Under the pieces are notes generated by a model. The model searched no databases. It had not been told where the DNA came from and saw nothing but the letters and a program-made list of their open reading frames with translations. The translations under genes were made by a program, and so were the position numbers. A DNA stretch of 64,000 bases from Oscillospiraceae bacterium (GTDB lineage Bacteria > Bacillota > Clostridia > Oscillospirales > Ruminococcaceae), in the NCBI GenBank assembly GCA_025757845.1, contig CP107211.1, positions 1,736,001 through 1,800,000 on the forward strand, in the 5' to 3' direction. Below are positions 9,291-18,926 of this stretch, piece after piece (position 1 is the first letter of the stretch; each line of letters begins with the position of its first letter).

Positions 9291-10105
9291 CAGGACACAC
9301 CCTCCATCTCGTCCTCGTCAAAGCTGGACGTAAAGCTCATGCACAGCAGCACGATGATCATCAGCACCAGGCTCATGGCGGAGCCCACGTTCAGGTTGTA
9401 GCTGTTGCCAAGGAACTGCATTTCGATCAGGTCGCCGATCAGCAGGTTGGAACCGCCGCCCAGCATCCGGCTGATGACGAAGGTGGACACTGCCGGCACA
9501 AATACCATGGTGATGCCGGTGCTGATGCCGGGCACGCTCATGGGGATGAGCACCCGCAGCAGGGTCTTGGTGGTGTTGGCCCCCAAGTCCTGGGCTGCCT
9601 CCACAAGGCTCTGGTCGATCTTGGTCATGCTGGTGTACAGCGGCAGGATCATATAGGGCACATAGTTGTACACCATGCCCAGCACCACAGCGCCGGAGGT
9701 GTTCAGCATATTATAGGGTCCCAGGCCGAAGAAGCCCAGAATGGCATTCACCGGGCCGTTCACGCTGAGCAGGCCCATCCATGCGTAGGTGCGCAGCAGA
9801 AAGTTCATCCACATGGGCAGCATCACCAGCATGAGCATGATGTGCTGCTTGTTCACCCGCAGGCGGGACAGAAAATAGCCGATGGGGAACGCCAGCACCA
9901 GGCAGATGACCGTGGCGATGAGGGCCAGCAGCAGGCTGCGGGCAAACACCGAGCCGTAACCGCTGATGGAAGCCAGATTTTCCATGGTGAACGCGCCGTT
10001 GCCGTCGGTAAAGGCGTAATACACCACAATGAGCAGCGGCACCACCGTGAACAAGGTCATCCATACAAAGTACGGATAGGCCAGCTTCTTGTCATAAATC
10101 TTCAT
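9290..10105 (-). CDS. potB: Polyamine ABC transporter permease
   Basis: A 271-residue permease with six predicted transmembrane segments and an EAA loop (LVEAAQDLGANTTKTL near residue 165). The motif LPMWMNFLLRTYAW is typical of PotB. It lies 6 nt after potA and overlaps potC by one base. The C-terminus is acidic (SSFDEDEMEGVS). Confidence 0.94.
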   Translation of the reverse strand: MKIYDKKLAYPYFVWMTLFTVVPLLIVVYYAFTDGNGAFTMENLASISGYGSVFARSLLLALIATVICLVLAFPIGYFLSRLRVNKQHIMLMLVMLPMWMNFLLRTYAWMGLLSVNGPVNAILGFFGLGPYNMLNTSGAVVLGMVYNYVPYMILPLYTSMTKIDQSLVEAAQDLGANTTKTLLRVLIPMSVPGISTGITMVFVPAVSTFVISRMLGGGSNLLIGDLIEMQFLGNSYNLNVGSAMSLVLMIIVLLCMSFTSSFDEDEMEGVS

Positions 10106-10111
10106 GGCGCA

Positions 10112-11158
<1,047 letters not shown>

Positions 11159-11175
11159 TTTTTACAATATCCTCC

Positions 11176-11259
11176 TTATAACTCAGATACGAAAAAAGAC
11201 AGGGCCTGTGCCCCATCCTTCTCCCGCATCAGGGTGACCCAGCCCTGCACAACATCCAT
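11176..11259 (-). CDS. Possible 27-residue leader peptide of potABCD
   Basis: An ATG at 11259 opens MDVVQGWVTLMREKD and runs 27 codons to a TAA that abuts the potA Shine-Dalgarno (GAGTTATAAGGAGG). The sequence inside the ORF encodes the terminator-like GCCCTGTC-TTTTTT. The upstream SD is weak (GGTCGTC), so it may not be translated. If translated, stalling could alter both terminator folding and access to the potA start, as leader peptides do in other polyamine operons. This is inference. Confidence 0.3.
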   Translation of the reverse strand: MDVVQGWVTLMREKDGAQALSFFVSEL

Positions 11260-11298
11260 GACGACCGTAATATTGCGCAGTTATTCTGCCCTGTCATG
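11190..11298 (-). promoter_or_regulatory. Putative transcription attenuator in the potA leader
   Basis: GACAGGGC at the start of the transcript (11291-11298) is exactly complementary to GCCCTGTC, which is followed by TTTTTTC near 11190-11203. A second copy, GCAGGGC near 11242-11248, can pair with the same target (one G-U), giving two competing partners. This arrangement suits a terminator/antiterminator switch. No known riboswitch class was recognised. Confidence 0.4.
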
Positions 11299-11304
11299 GC
11301 TTAT

Positions 11305-11333
11305 CATAAACAATCCGGGGGCAAATGTCAATC
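11305..11333 (-). promoter_or_regulatory. Promoter of potABCD
   Basis: TTGACA near 11328-11333 (minus strand), 17-bp spacer, TATGAT near 11305-11310. A perfect -35 with a good -10; transcription would start just before the GACAGGGC element. Confidence 0.75.
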
Positions 11334-11370
11334 ACTCTGTCGAGGTTTGCCGAAACTTTACAGAGACCAT

Positions 11371-11414
11371 AAAAAAATCCTGCGCCGCAGCGGTTTTTTC
11401 GCCGGGCGCAGGAT
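11371..11414 (-). terminator. Terminator of the Gld-type ABC cassette
   Basis: ATCCTGCGCC pairs with GGCGCAGGAT across an 18-nt loop and is followed by seven T residues on the minus strand. Confidence 0.85.
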
Positions 11415-11430
11415 GGATTTTTTTCGCCGT

Positions 11431-12411
11431 TCAGGCCGCTGTCAGCGCGTCGGCCGTCCGGGTCACGGCCTGTACGATGCTGCCGTCCACTGCATAGATG
11501 GAATCATCGCCTTCCACCATCAGGTAATCCCCATCGGTGCCGCTGGCATAGGTGAGGGTCTTTGTTCCGTCGGCCGTGGTCACCTGTACCACGGCCAACG
11601 GGGCATCAAAGCCGCAGGCCGCCGGGTCCGCGCCGTCGGCGGGGGTGATCTGGCCGGACACATAGCTGCTCAGGGCCGAGAGCACGCTCTGCACCTTGTC
11701 CTGATTCAGGTCCGTGTCGGCATCTCCGGCAAAGCGCCACACCGTCTCGTAGGAAGCCGAATCCGCTTCGTCTCCGTCCCCTGCCAGCTCGGAACCGGCA
11801 GTCAGCGAGACTTTTTCCCCGCTGGCCAGCGTATACGCCACCTGCTCCACCTCCGACGCGGCAAAGTCCGCCGGGCTGAAGCTGCCGAACAGCCCGGCCT
11901 TATCGCAGGCAAAGCAGGCCGTCCGGCTGGCGTCCACGGTATACAGGGCGGTGTCTCCGTCCTTCTGCACATAGCGGTCGCCGGTGACGGTGTTGCTGCT
12001 GCCAAAGGTCAGGGTGGTGGTCTGCCCGGCCGCCGTGACTGTTACAGTCAACTCCGGCGCGTCAAAGCCGTAGTCCTCCCCGGCCTGCGCGTCCAGCTGC
12101 CGCTTTGCATGGAGGGACGAAAGCGCTGTGACCATGGTATTGCAGACGCTCTCGTCCAGATGGTAGTCCGAGTCCTCCGCCAGCGTCCAGCTGCCGTCCG
12201 CATCGTCCAGCGTGAGGATCTGCCCGTTGTAGGTGTAGGTGATGCGGCTCAGGTCAGCGGCAGAGAAAGAGCACAGCGGGATGGTACCATCGGCCGCCGC
12301 ACTGGAAGCGGCTTCCTCTGCGGCAGTGCTGCGGTTCAGGGCCCAGAGCGCCAGCCCCAGCACTGCGATCACCGCCGCAAGCACCGCAAGGGTGCGTCGT
12401 TTTGCGTTCAT
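11431..12411 (-). CDS. DUF4340-domain protein
   Basis: A 326-residue protein with a single N-terminal transmembrane helix (TLAVLAAVIAVLGLALWAL) and an extracytoplasmic region with two repeats built around YGFDAP and CGFDAP, typical of DUF4340. Role unknown; the domain is regularly encoded beside GldG-type auxiliary ABC proteins. Start at 12411 (MNAKRRT) with GGAGG upstream. It is the last of four co-transcribed genes, 10 nt after the GldG-like gene. Confidence 0.8.
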   Translation of the reverse strand: MNAKRRTLAVLAAVIAVLGLALWALNRSTAAEEAASSAAADGTIPLCSFSAADLSRITYTYNGQILTLDDADGSWTLAEDSDYHLDESVCNTMVTALSSLHAKRQLDAQAGEDYGFDAPELTVTVTAAGQTTTLTFGSSNTVTGDRYVQKDGDTALYTVDASRTACFACDKAGLFGSFSPADFAASEVEQVAYTLASGEKVSLTAGSELAGDGDEADSASYETVWRFAGDADTDLNQDKVQSVLSALSSYVSGQITPADGADPAACGFDAPLAVVQVTTADGTKTLTYASGTDGDYLMVEGDDSIYAVDGSIVQAVTRTADALTAA

Positions 12412-12421
12412 GGCAGCCTCC

Positions 12422-13858
12422 TTATCGGCGGCGGCGCAGCAGCACCACCACGGCACCGGCTACGAGCACGGCGGCAGGCAGGATGAACACGAACACCAAC
12501 CCCAGGGTCGTGGCCTGCGAAGCTGCCACCGTGATAGGCTCAGCTTCCAGCGCCTTAGTGTCGATGAGCAGACCGCTGTCATCCCCGGCCAGCGAAACGG
12601 CACAGCCCTGCAGGAAGGTGCGGTTGCCGGGAATGGACTGATACACCTGTTCGTTGTCCACATTCGGGCAGCCGATCCAGATCACTTCCGCTCCGGTGTT
12701 GTCGTTGCATGCCCAGGCGGCCAGTGTAAAGGGGCCGTCGGTGTCGCCGCTCTCCTTTTCGGTGGTTGCGGCGTTGTTGACGTCCTGCTTGCTGTAGGAC
12801 TGCTCCGAGGTGTTGAGCAGGGGTTCCGCGGTCACATCCTCCGTCTCGGTCAGCACAAGACCCTGTGCCACCGAGAGCATCACATGGGTGTCCTTGTTCA
12901 CGCCGTTCAGGGCCGTGCTCTCCTCCGTGGCGCCGTAATCCGGGAACAGGGAGTACGGATAGCCGTACAGCGAATGGCCGGAGTCACCTTTCACCACGAT
13001 GCCCGGCTCCCGCGACAGACCGAACTCTGCCATCAGGGCGTCCAGATTGGGGGTCTCGTCGTAGATGTTGGTAGTCAGCAGCATCCTGCCGCCCTCGTTC
13101 AGGTAGTTCTGCAGCATGGACACCTCGTCCACCAGTCCGTCATCCGACGCAAGATCCGACGTGGGTGCGTTGATGATCAGCAGGCTGCAATCCTCCGGGA
13201 TCTCGCTGGTCAGCAGATCCAGCGGCTGCAGGGTGATGTTCTGGGCGTTCAGCGCCTCGGTGAGGGAGCTGGTCAGGGCCTGTTCCCCATGGTTCGTGGT
13301 ATAGTAGGCCACCCGGGCGTCGCCGCTGGTGAGTTTATAGATGGCGGCTGTGATCTGCTTCTCTCCGCCAAAGGTCACATTGGCACTGCCGGTGGTGTAA
13401 TAGTCGGAGTAGTCATACTCGTACAGATCGGCGGCATCCAGCACCACGCTGTCCTCCCCGCTGGTCACGATCAGGCTTCCGGTGGATGCATTTTCGGCCC
13501 CGTACTGCGCCGCAAAGGTGGGGTAAAGGGTCGGGTCCTTCTGCTCCCAATGGATATGGCTGCTTTCGGCGGCGTAATGGTCCAACAGCTTCGTGATGAT
13601 GGCATCTTCGCTGCCCGTCTCACATAGATAGTAAATGGTCACATCCTGCTGCAGGCTTTGTGCCAGCTGCACCGAGCTGTCGCCCAGGGTGTACATTTTG
13701 GCCTCCGAAAGGTCAAACTCCGTGTATTTGGACGGAAGTGCCCGCACCACCAGATTGACCAGCACCGCCAGCAGGATGGCAGCCGCCAGAATGGCGGTGG
13801 AGTACACCCCACTGCGGAACACCTTGCCGTTGACCGGCCGGTTCTTTCTGTTTTTCAT
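12422..13858 (-). CDS. GldG-family ABC-associated membrane protein
   Basis: A 478-residue protein with an N-terminal transmembrane segment (residues 17-38), a large extracytoplasmic domain including YYTTNHGEQ and a GLVDEVSMLQNYLNEGGRML stretch typical of the GldG/IFT52-like fold, and a C-terminal transmembrane helix followed by RRRR. Proteins of this family accompany GldA/GldF-like exporters. Its substrate is unknown. The gene sits 15 nt after the permease gene. Confidence 0.82.
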   Translation of the reverse strand: MKNRKNRPVNGKVFRSGVYSTAILAAAILLAVLVNLVVRALPSKYTEFDLSEAKMYTLGDSSVQLAQSLQQDVTIYYLCETGSEDAIITKLLDHYAAESSHIHWEQKDPTLYPTFAAQYGAENASTGSLIVTSGEDSVVLDAADLYEYDYSDYYTTGSANVTFGGEKQITAAIYKLTSGDARVAYYTTNHGEQALTSSLTEALNAQNITLQPLDLLTSEIPEDCSLLIINAPTSDLASDDGLVDEVSMLQNYLNEGGRMLLTTNIYDETPNLDALMAEFGLSREPGIVVKGDSGHSLYGYPYSLFPDYGATEESTALNGVNKDTHVMLSVAQGLVLTETEDVTAEPLLNTSEQSYSKQDVNNAATTEKESGDTDGPFTLAAWACNDNTGAEVIWIGCPNVDNEQVYQSIPGNRTFLQGCAVSLAGDDSGLLIDTKALEAEPITVAASQATTLGLVFVFILPAAVLVAGAVVVLLRRRR

Positions 13859-13873
13859 TGTTCTGCCCTCCCC

Positions 13874-14746
13874 TCAGTTCCAGCGGCGTTTTTCCAGTTC
13901 CTGCACGGTAAAGAACAGGAACAGCACCGTCACGGTGAGATAGTACACCAGTGTGGGGATGGAAAAATTGCTGTTGACGAATTCCGCAAAGGGAGCAAAC
14001 AGGCACAGTGCGCTCAGCACGGCGCTGAAGCCCTCGGTCAGCCAGCTGCTGCGCAGCAGGAACAACACCGTGAGCGCCGCACAGCACCCGGCAAAGGTCA
14101 AACACCCCAGCGTGAAGCTGCGGCTGCGCAGGCCCGCCACCACACTGAGCACCGCGGCCAATACGGTGAACAATGCCAGCGCCACGGCACTGCCGGTGGT
14201 GAACATATTGCGCAGGCTGGGCATCAGATAGGCCAGCAGCAGCGCCGCCGCTCCGGCCACCGCCGCGATGATCTGGTTTTCGGTCAGGCTGGACAGGAAC
14301 ACCCCGATGGCAATGGCGGCACAGCCCAGCAGATAGTAGCACAGCAGCGCCGCAAAATTGGCCAGCGTACTGGCAGCGGTAGCTCCCAGTGCCCACAGGG
14401 TCAGGATCATGACGGCGTCCACCACGCAGGGCAGCGCAAACACCACGCACAGGGCAAAGAACTTGCCCAGCACGATGCCCGGCACCGGCACCGGACTGGT
14501 GAGCAGGAGCTGGTCGGTACGGGTGCGGCGTTCCTCCGCAAAGGAGCGCATGGTCAGCACCGGAAAATAAAACAGCAGCATAAAAATGGTGTTGTACAGC
14601 GTATAGTAGCCAAAGTCCGGCAGGCCGTAGCCCAGGTTCAGCGCCACAAAATAGATGGCCGATGCCACCAGCAGAAAGGCGGTGAGCACATAGCCGATCA
14701 TTCCATGGAAGCAGCTGCGGACTTCCCGTTTGAAAATTGCGAACAT
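13874..14746 (-). CDS. ABC-2 type permease (GldF-like)
   Basis: A 290-residue permease with six or so transmembrane segments, starting MFAIFKREVRSCFHG. The RSFAEERRTRTDQLLLTSP stretch near residue 68 is the hallmark of ABC-2/GldF permeases. It forms the channel for the ATPase encoded 3 nt upstream. Despite the gliding name, this organism type is non-motile and the cassette probably exports an envelope component or lipid; that is inference. Confidence 0.87.
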   Translation of the reverse strand: MFAIFKREVRSCFHGMIGYVLTAFLLVASAIYFVALNLGYGLPDFGYYTLYNTIFMLLFYFPVLTMRSFAEERRTRTDQLLLTSPVPVPGIVLGKFFALCVVFALPCVVDAVMILTLWALGATAASTLANFAALLCYYLLGCAAIAIGVFLSSLTENQIIAAVAGAAALLLAYLMPSLRNMFTTGSAVALALFTVLAAVLSVVAGLRSRSFTLGCLTFAGCCAALTVLFLLRSSWLTEGFSAVLSALCLFAPFAEFVNSNFSIPTLVYYLTVTVLFLFFTVQELEKRRWN

Positions 14747-14749
14747 CGG

Positions 14750-15724
14750 TCATTCTCCTTTCGGTTCGGTTTCCGGTTCTTCCGGCACATCGGCGGTTTC
14801 CCCGGTCAGCGCCAGGAACACTTCCTCCAGGCTGCGGTTCTCCGCCGTCAGCTCCAGCACCGTGCACCCCGCCTCCGAAAGAGCGCGGGACACCTCGGCG
14901 CGGCGGTCGGTGGTGTCGGCAGTCTCCGCAGTAAAGGTCACCTCGCCGTCTGCTTCGCTGACCAGCTGCACCCCGGTAATACCCGGCACCGCTTCCACGA
15001 CCGGCAGCACCGTATCGCTGCTGCCCAGCGCGGTAACACGCAGGCGGATGCCGGGGCTCAGCTTCTCACTCAGCTGCTCCGGAGTGCCCTCGGCCACTAA
15101 CGCTCCCTTGGAGAGGATCAGCACCCGGCTGCACACCGCCTGCACCTCGCTGAGGATGTGGCTGGACAGGATGACCGTGTGGGTCTTGCCCAGTTCCCGG
15201 ATCAGTTTACGGATGCCGATGACCTGCGCCGGATCCAGGCCGACCGTGGGCTCATCCAGAATGATCAGCTGCGGGCTGCCCAGAAGAGCCTGCGCAATGC
15301 CCACGCGCTGGCGGTAGCCCTTGGACAGGCTGCGGATGAGCCGGGGCATCACCTGATCCAGCCCGGTGCGCCGGGCGGCCTGCTGCACCTGCTCGCGGCG
15401 CTGGGCTTTTTTGACCCCCTTGAGCTCGGCCGCAAAGTCCAGATATTCCTGCACGGTCATTTCCGGGTACAGCGGCGGCTGCTCCGGCAGGTAGCCCACA
15501 CAGGCTTTGGCCTGCTGCGCCTGCTCCGGCAGGGAAAAGCCTGCCACCTTCACTTCCCCGCCGGTGGGGGCCAGGTAGCTGGTCAGGATGTTCATAATGG
15601 TGGATTTGCCCGCGCCGTTGGGGCCCAGCAGTCCATATACCTGCCCGTCCGCCACGGAAAAGGTCAGATCCCGGATGGCCGGATGGCTGCCGTAATTCTT
15701 GCTCAGATGCGATACTTCGACCAC
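14750..15724 (-). CDS. ABC transporter ATP-binding protein (GldA-like)
   Basis: A 324-residue ABC ATPase with Walker A GPNGAGKS (34-41), Q-loop LPEQPPLYPEMTVQEYL, signature LSKGYRQRVG near 134, and Walker B LIILDEPTVGLDP. The C-terminal 90 residues form the extra domain seen in GldA/CcmA-type exporters, ending in an acidic tail (EEPETEPKGE). First gene of the four-gene cassette. No clear promoter was read upstream. Confidence 0.9.
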   Translation of the reverse strand: MVEVSHLSKNYGSHPAIRDLTFSVADGQVYGLLGPNGAGKSTIMNILTSYLAPTGGEVKVAGFSLPEQAQQAKACVGYLPEQPPLYPEMTVQEYLDFAAELKGVKKAQRREQVQQAARRTGLDQVMPRLIRSLSKGYRQRVGIAQALLGSPQLIILDEPTVGLDPAQVIGIRKLIRELGKTHTVILSSHILSEVQAVCSRVLILSKGALVAEGTPEQLSEKLSPGIRLRVTALGSSDTVLPVVEAVPGITGVQLVSEADGEVTFTAETADTTDRRAEVSRALSEAGCTVLELTAENRSLEEVFLALTGETADVPEEPETEPKGE

Positions 15725-15832
15725 AGCAATACGCTCCTTCTCGGTTGATTGAATGCTGGTTTATTTTAGACGGAAATTGTGTTCAAATTGGGGCAAACCT
15801 GTGTGGAAAGCAAAAACAATTCCGCCCCGAAA

Positions 15833-15872
15833 CGCAAAAAAGCGCCGCCTCCCGAAGGAGACGGCGCTGGAA
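15833..15872 (-). terminator. Terminator of rpmE
   Basis: GCGCCGTCTCC-TTCG-GGAGGCGGCGC on the minus strand followed by TTTTTTG. Confidence 0.88.
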
Positions 15873-15882
15873 AAGCCTGTAA

Positions 15883-16086
15883 TTACTTATTACGGCCAAA
15901 GCGCTTGTTGAAGCGCTCAACACGTCCGCCGGTGTCGACCAGCTTCTGCTTGCCAGTGTAGAAGGGGTGGCACTTGGAGCAAACTTCGACGTGGATCTCG
16001 GGCTTGGTGGAACGAGTCTTGATCACGTTGCCGCATGCGCAGGTGATGGTGCAGTCAACGTAATTCGGATGGATACCCTGTTTCAT
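15883..16086 (-). CDS. rpmE: 50S ribosomal protein L31, zinc-binding type
   Basis: A 67-residue L31 starting [11 protein letters not shown]. It carries the Zn-binding cysteines (C-A-C-G-N and V-C-S-K-C-H-P), so it is the zinc (C+) form, which can act as a zinc store. Start at 16086 with GAGGTGAAAAGA upstream. A TATAAT (16127-16132 complement) lies 40 nt upstream, and a strong terminator follows. Confidence 0.97.
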   Translation of the reverse strand: MKQGIHPNYVDCTITCACGNVIKTRSTKPEIHVEVCSKCHPFYTGKQKLVDTGGRVERFNKRFGRNK

Positions 16087-16126
16087 TCTTTTCACCTCAT
16101 TTCTGGTTCTGACGTATCGGGGCCAT

Positions 16127-16132
16127 ATTATA
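16127..16132 (-). promoter_or_regulatory. -10 box of rpmE
   Basis: TATAAT on the minus strand 41 nt before the rpmE start. No good -35 at 17 bp; TTGAAG occurs 20 bp upstream. Confidence 0.45.
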
Positions 16133-16291
16133 ATGTATGTGCCCATCACAACCTTCAATATCGGCTACCCCCTCGAGCGGCCTTGGAAACGATTGCCTTA
16201 CTATTATAGCACTGCTTTGCAAAAAAGCAAGAGGGAATTTTGGGTTTTTCCCTGTTTTTTTGGGCAAGACCCCTTGTGGGGCAGTTGCCGC

Positions 16292-17050
16292 TCACCCCAC
16301 CCTCTGGCGCTTATCCAGCCGCATCTTATCGGCGATCATTGCGATGAACTCGCTGTTGGTGGGCTTGCCGCGCAGGTTGTGGATGGTGTAGCCGAAGTAG
16401 CTGTTCAGGGTGTCCACATCGCCGCGGTCCCATGCCACCTCGATGGCATGGCGGATGGCGCGTTCCACCCGGCTGGCGGTGGTGCCGTTGCGCTTGGCGA
16501 TCTCCGGGTACAGGCGCTTGGTCACCGCGTTGATATACTCCGGCTCGTTCATCGTGAGCAGGATGGCGTCCCGCAGAAACTGGTAACCCTTGATGTGGGC
16601 GGGCACACCGATCTGGTGCAGGATCTCGGTCACGGTGAGCTCGTCGCTGTCCACGCTGGTGTGGAGCACCCGTTTTTCCTGTCCCAGAGCCACCTTGAGC
16701 ACGCGGGATGCCAGCACGTTTTCGTCAAACGGCTTGACAAAATAGTAGGCAAACCCTTCGTCCAGCAATTCCTGCACCATTTCCTCGCTCTGGAATGCAC
16801 CGGTGACAAAAAAGGACGTGTGCCGCTCCCCGGCGGCATTGTAGCGCTGCTTGACCGCCAGTGCATCCAGCCCCGGCATAAAGGCGTCCAGCAGCACCAC
16901 CTGCGGCCGGACGGACAGCATCTTCTGCAGGACCTTGTTCCCGTCCTTTTCCACGACCGTGACCTCCACGCCTTTCTGCTCCAGTGCTTCGCGGCAGGCC
17001 GCCGTGATCTGTGCCCCGGTATCCGACATCAAAAATCTCACTTTGTCCAT
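16292..17050 (-). CDS. spo0A: Spo0A-like response regulator
   Basis: A 252-residue response regulator: receiver domain (1-120), linker, and Spo0A C-terminal DNA-binding domain (about 140-245) with [24 protein letters not shown] as the helix-turn-helix region. The phospho-acceptor Asp is in [10 protein letters not shown] and the Lys is in FVKPFD. The acidic pocket that reads ADDN in Bacillus is SDTG here, so the second Asp is Thr. The start MDKVRF at 17050 has GGAGGAAAC. It follows spoIVB, the conserved order in spore formers. In this presumably non-sporulating lineage it may control other stationary-phase genes. Confidence 0.93.
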   Translation of the reverse strand: MDKVRFLMSDTGAQITAACREALEQKGVEVTVVEKDGNKVLQKMLSVRPQVVLLDAFMPGLDALAVKQRYNAAGERHTSFFVTGAFQSEEMVQELLDEGFAYYFVKPFDENVLASRVLKVALGQEKRVLHTSVDSDELTVTEILHQIGVPAHIKGYQFLRDAILLTMNEPEYINAVTKRLYPEIAKRNGTTASRVERAIRHAIEVAWDRGDVDTLNSYFGYTIHNLRGKPTNSEFIAMIADKMRLDKRQRVG

Positions 17051-17189
17051 GGTTGTTTCCTCCAATGTGTGCAGTTCCCTTAACACCATGGATTTTACCA
17101 TATTTTTCCATACAGTTCAACGGTTTTTTATGGCAAATTTTGGCAAAGAAAATCGAACCAGCCGCTTATTTTTCGCGTACAGTGGTTTT

Positions 17190-18413
17190 TCAGGCTGCGT
17201 GATCTGTTTTTGCCGCCTGCTGTGCCTGTTCCAGCATGGTCTGGGCAAAGATGCCGTAGCCCCGGGTAGGGTCGTTGACCAGCACATGGGTCACCGCGCC
17301 CACCAGCCGCCCGTTCTGCAGGATGGGGCTGCCGCTCATGCCCTGCACGATGCCGCCGGTTTTGGCCAGGAGTGCCGGATCGGTCACCCGCAGGATCATA
17401 TTCCGGCGGGGGTCGGCATCGTTCACCTTCTCGATGCGCACTTTGTAGGCCCGGGGCGTCTCGCCCTCGGTGGTGGCCCAGATCTCCGCTTCGCCGGGCA
17501 CCACCTCCTGTGCAAAGGCCAGCTCCCGCGTTTCGCCCGGCAGCGCGGTGCGCAGGGTGCCGTAGACACCGTTCGGTCCATTGATGCCAATGCTGCCCAG
17601 CGCATGGGTGCCAAGGAATTTTCCCTTCAGCTCCCCCGGACTGCCAATGGTGCCGCCGGTGCAGCCCACAATGCTGCAGGCCACGATCTCGCCGCTGCGC
17701 AGGGCTACGCTTTCGCCGGTGTCGCTGTCGCTGATGGGGTGGCCCAGCCCGGCAAACACCCCCAGCTGCCGGTCCACAAAGGTCATGGTGCCCACCCCTG
17801 CGGAAGAATCCCGCACCCACATTCCGGCCCGCCACTGGGCGGAAGAGGCATCCCACACCGGGGTCAGGCTGGTCTGCCGCTGTTCCCCGCTGCGGACGTA
17901 CACCACCTCCACCGCGCTGCCCTGCGCCGCTTCCAGTGCCTGCTTCACGGCGTCGTTGTCCTCGGTGGCCGTGCTGCCGATGCGGATGACCCGGTCCCCC
18001 AGACGCAGCCCGGCAGCCTTGGCCGGGTTTTCCGGCCCGGCGGCGGTGTTTACATCCGAAAATCCCACCACGAGGGTACCTTCCGAGAACATCTTGACCC
18101 CGAAGGGCGTTCCGCACACGGTCACCGTCGGGCGTTCGGTGACCACCGCACGGATGGTGCGTACCGGCAGCCAGCCGCCCAGCGCCAGCGTGACCTGATA
18201 ACTTCCCACCGCCCGGGTGCTGGCCACGTTGCGGCTTCCCCGCCCCCGCAAGGGCTCCACCCAGGCAAAGCGCGGCAATTGCAGCGTCTGCCCGGGCTCC
18301 AGACAGATCTCCCCCGGCAGAGCATGCCACAGCCAGCCCAGCGCCGCCGCAGCCGCCACCAGCAGGTAGACAAGCCCCATCCGTACAAGGCGCACCAGCC
18401 CCGCTCTGTGCAT
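17190..18413 (-). CDS. spoIVB: SpoIVB-like PDZ serine peptidase
   Basis: A 407-residue protein with an N-terminal transmembrane segment (residues 9-28), a PDZ domain (about 105-185) and an S55 peptidase domain. The catalytic triad appears complete: His in GLGHPISDSDTG, Asp in VTDPALL and Ser in GMSGSPI, with the same 15-residue Asp-Ser spacing as Bacillus SpoIVB. In spore formers SpoIVB triggers pro-sigma-K processing. Start at 18413 with AAGGAGAGG upstream. Located 139 nt before spo0A. Confidence 0.92.
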   Translation of the reverse strand: MHRAGLVRLVRMGLVYLLVAAAAALGWLWHALPGEICLEPGQTLQLPRFAWVEPLRGRGSRNVASTRAVGSYQVTLALGGWLPVRTIRAVVTERPTVTVCGTPFGVKMFSEGTLVVGFSDVNTAAGPENPAKAAGLRLGDRVIRIGSTATEDNDAVKQALEAAQGSAVEVVYVRSGEQRQTSLTPVWDASSAQWRAGMWVRDSSAGVGTMTFVDRQLGVFAGLGHPISDSDTGESVALRSGEIVACSIVGCTGGTIGSPGELKGKFLGTHALGSIGINGPNGVYGTLRTALPGETRELAFAQEVVPGEAEIWATTEGETPRAYKVRIEKVNDADPRRNMILRVTDPALLAKTGGIVQGMSGSPILQNGRLVGAVTHVLVNDPTRGYGIFAQTMLEQAQQAAKTDHAA

Positions 18414-18495
18414 ACGCAGTCCTCTCCTTTTTTGAAAAAATGTCTGCTATAGTATGCACCGGGCGGAGGCTGACTATAAATCCTTGCCGCGGCAA

Positions 18496-18524
18496 TTGAC
18501 TTTTTGCGACAGAATTGCTAAACT
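18496..18524 (+). promoter_or_regulatory. Promoter of tRNA-Leu(UAG)
   Basis: TTGACT (18496-18501), 17-bp spacer, TAAACT (18519-18524). The tRNA begins 18 nt after the -10. Confidence 0.75.
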
Positions 18525-18542
18525 ATAGGAACCATCTATTTT

Positions 18543-18625
18543 GCGGGAGTGGCGGAATGGCAGACGCGCTGGTTTTAGGCACCAGTTCCCCGTGAGTGAG
18601 GGTTCGACCCCCTTCTCCCGCACCA
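18543..18625 (+). tRNA. tRNA-Leu (anticodon UAG), CCA encoded
   Basis: GCGGGAG pairs with CTCCCGC, the anticodon loop TTTAGGC gives UAG, there is a long variable arm and a GGTTCGACCC T arm. The discriminator A is followed by an encoded CCA, unlike the other tRNA-Leu in the window. Confidence 0.95.
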
Positions 18626-18629
18626 ACCC

Positions 18630-18662
18630 ACCTCCGGGCCCTTCCGTCCGGAGGTTCTGTTT
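18630..18662 (+). terminator. Terminator after tRNA-Leu(UAG)
   Basis: ACCTCCGG-gcccttccgt-CCGGAGGT followed by TCTGTTTTAT. Confidence 0.7.
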
Positions 18663-18691
18663 TATCCCGACGCCGTCCAAAGGAGGAGCTC

Positions 18692-18919
18692 ATGGTCTAC
18701 ACCATCGGTGAAATGGCAAAGATGCTGGGCGTTCCGGCATCCACCCTGCGCTACTATGACAAGGAAGGTCTGCTGCCCTTTGTGGCGCGGTCATCCGGCG
18801 GCATCCGCCAGTTCCTCGAAAGCGACATCGAGTGGCTGCGGGTGATCGGCTGCATGAAAAAAGCCGGTATGTCCATCAAGGACATCCGGCAGGAACTGAA
18901 GCAGCAGCCGGAGGGCTGA
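18692..18919 (+). CDS. MerR-type DNA-binding protein, short
   Basis: A 75-residue protein with only the MerR winged-helix region: MVYTIGEMAKMLGVPASTLRYYDKEGLLPF is the canonical recognition domain, followed by SGGIRQF and KAGMSIKDIRQEL. The usual dimerisation helix and effector domain are absent; the stop comes right after KQQPEG, 7 nt before the convergent chromate transporter stop. AAAGGAGG precedes the ATG. Either a naturally minimal MerR or one truncated by rearrangement. Confidence 0.8.
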   Translation: MVYTIGEMAKMLGVPASTLRYYDKEGLLPFVARSSGGIRQFLESDIEWLRVIGCMKKAGMSIKDIRQELKQQPEG

Positions 18920-18926
18920 GCCCTTC

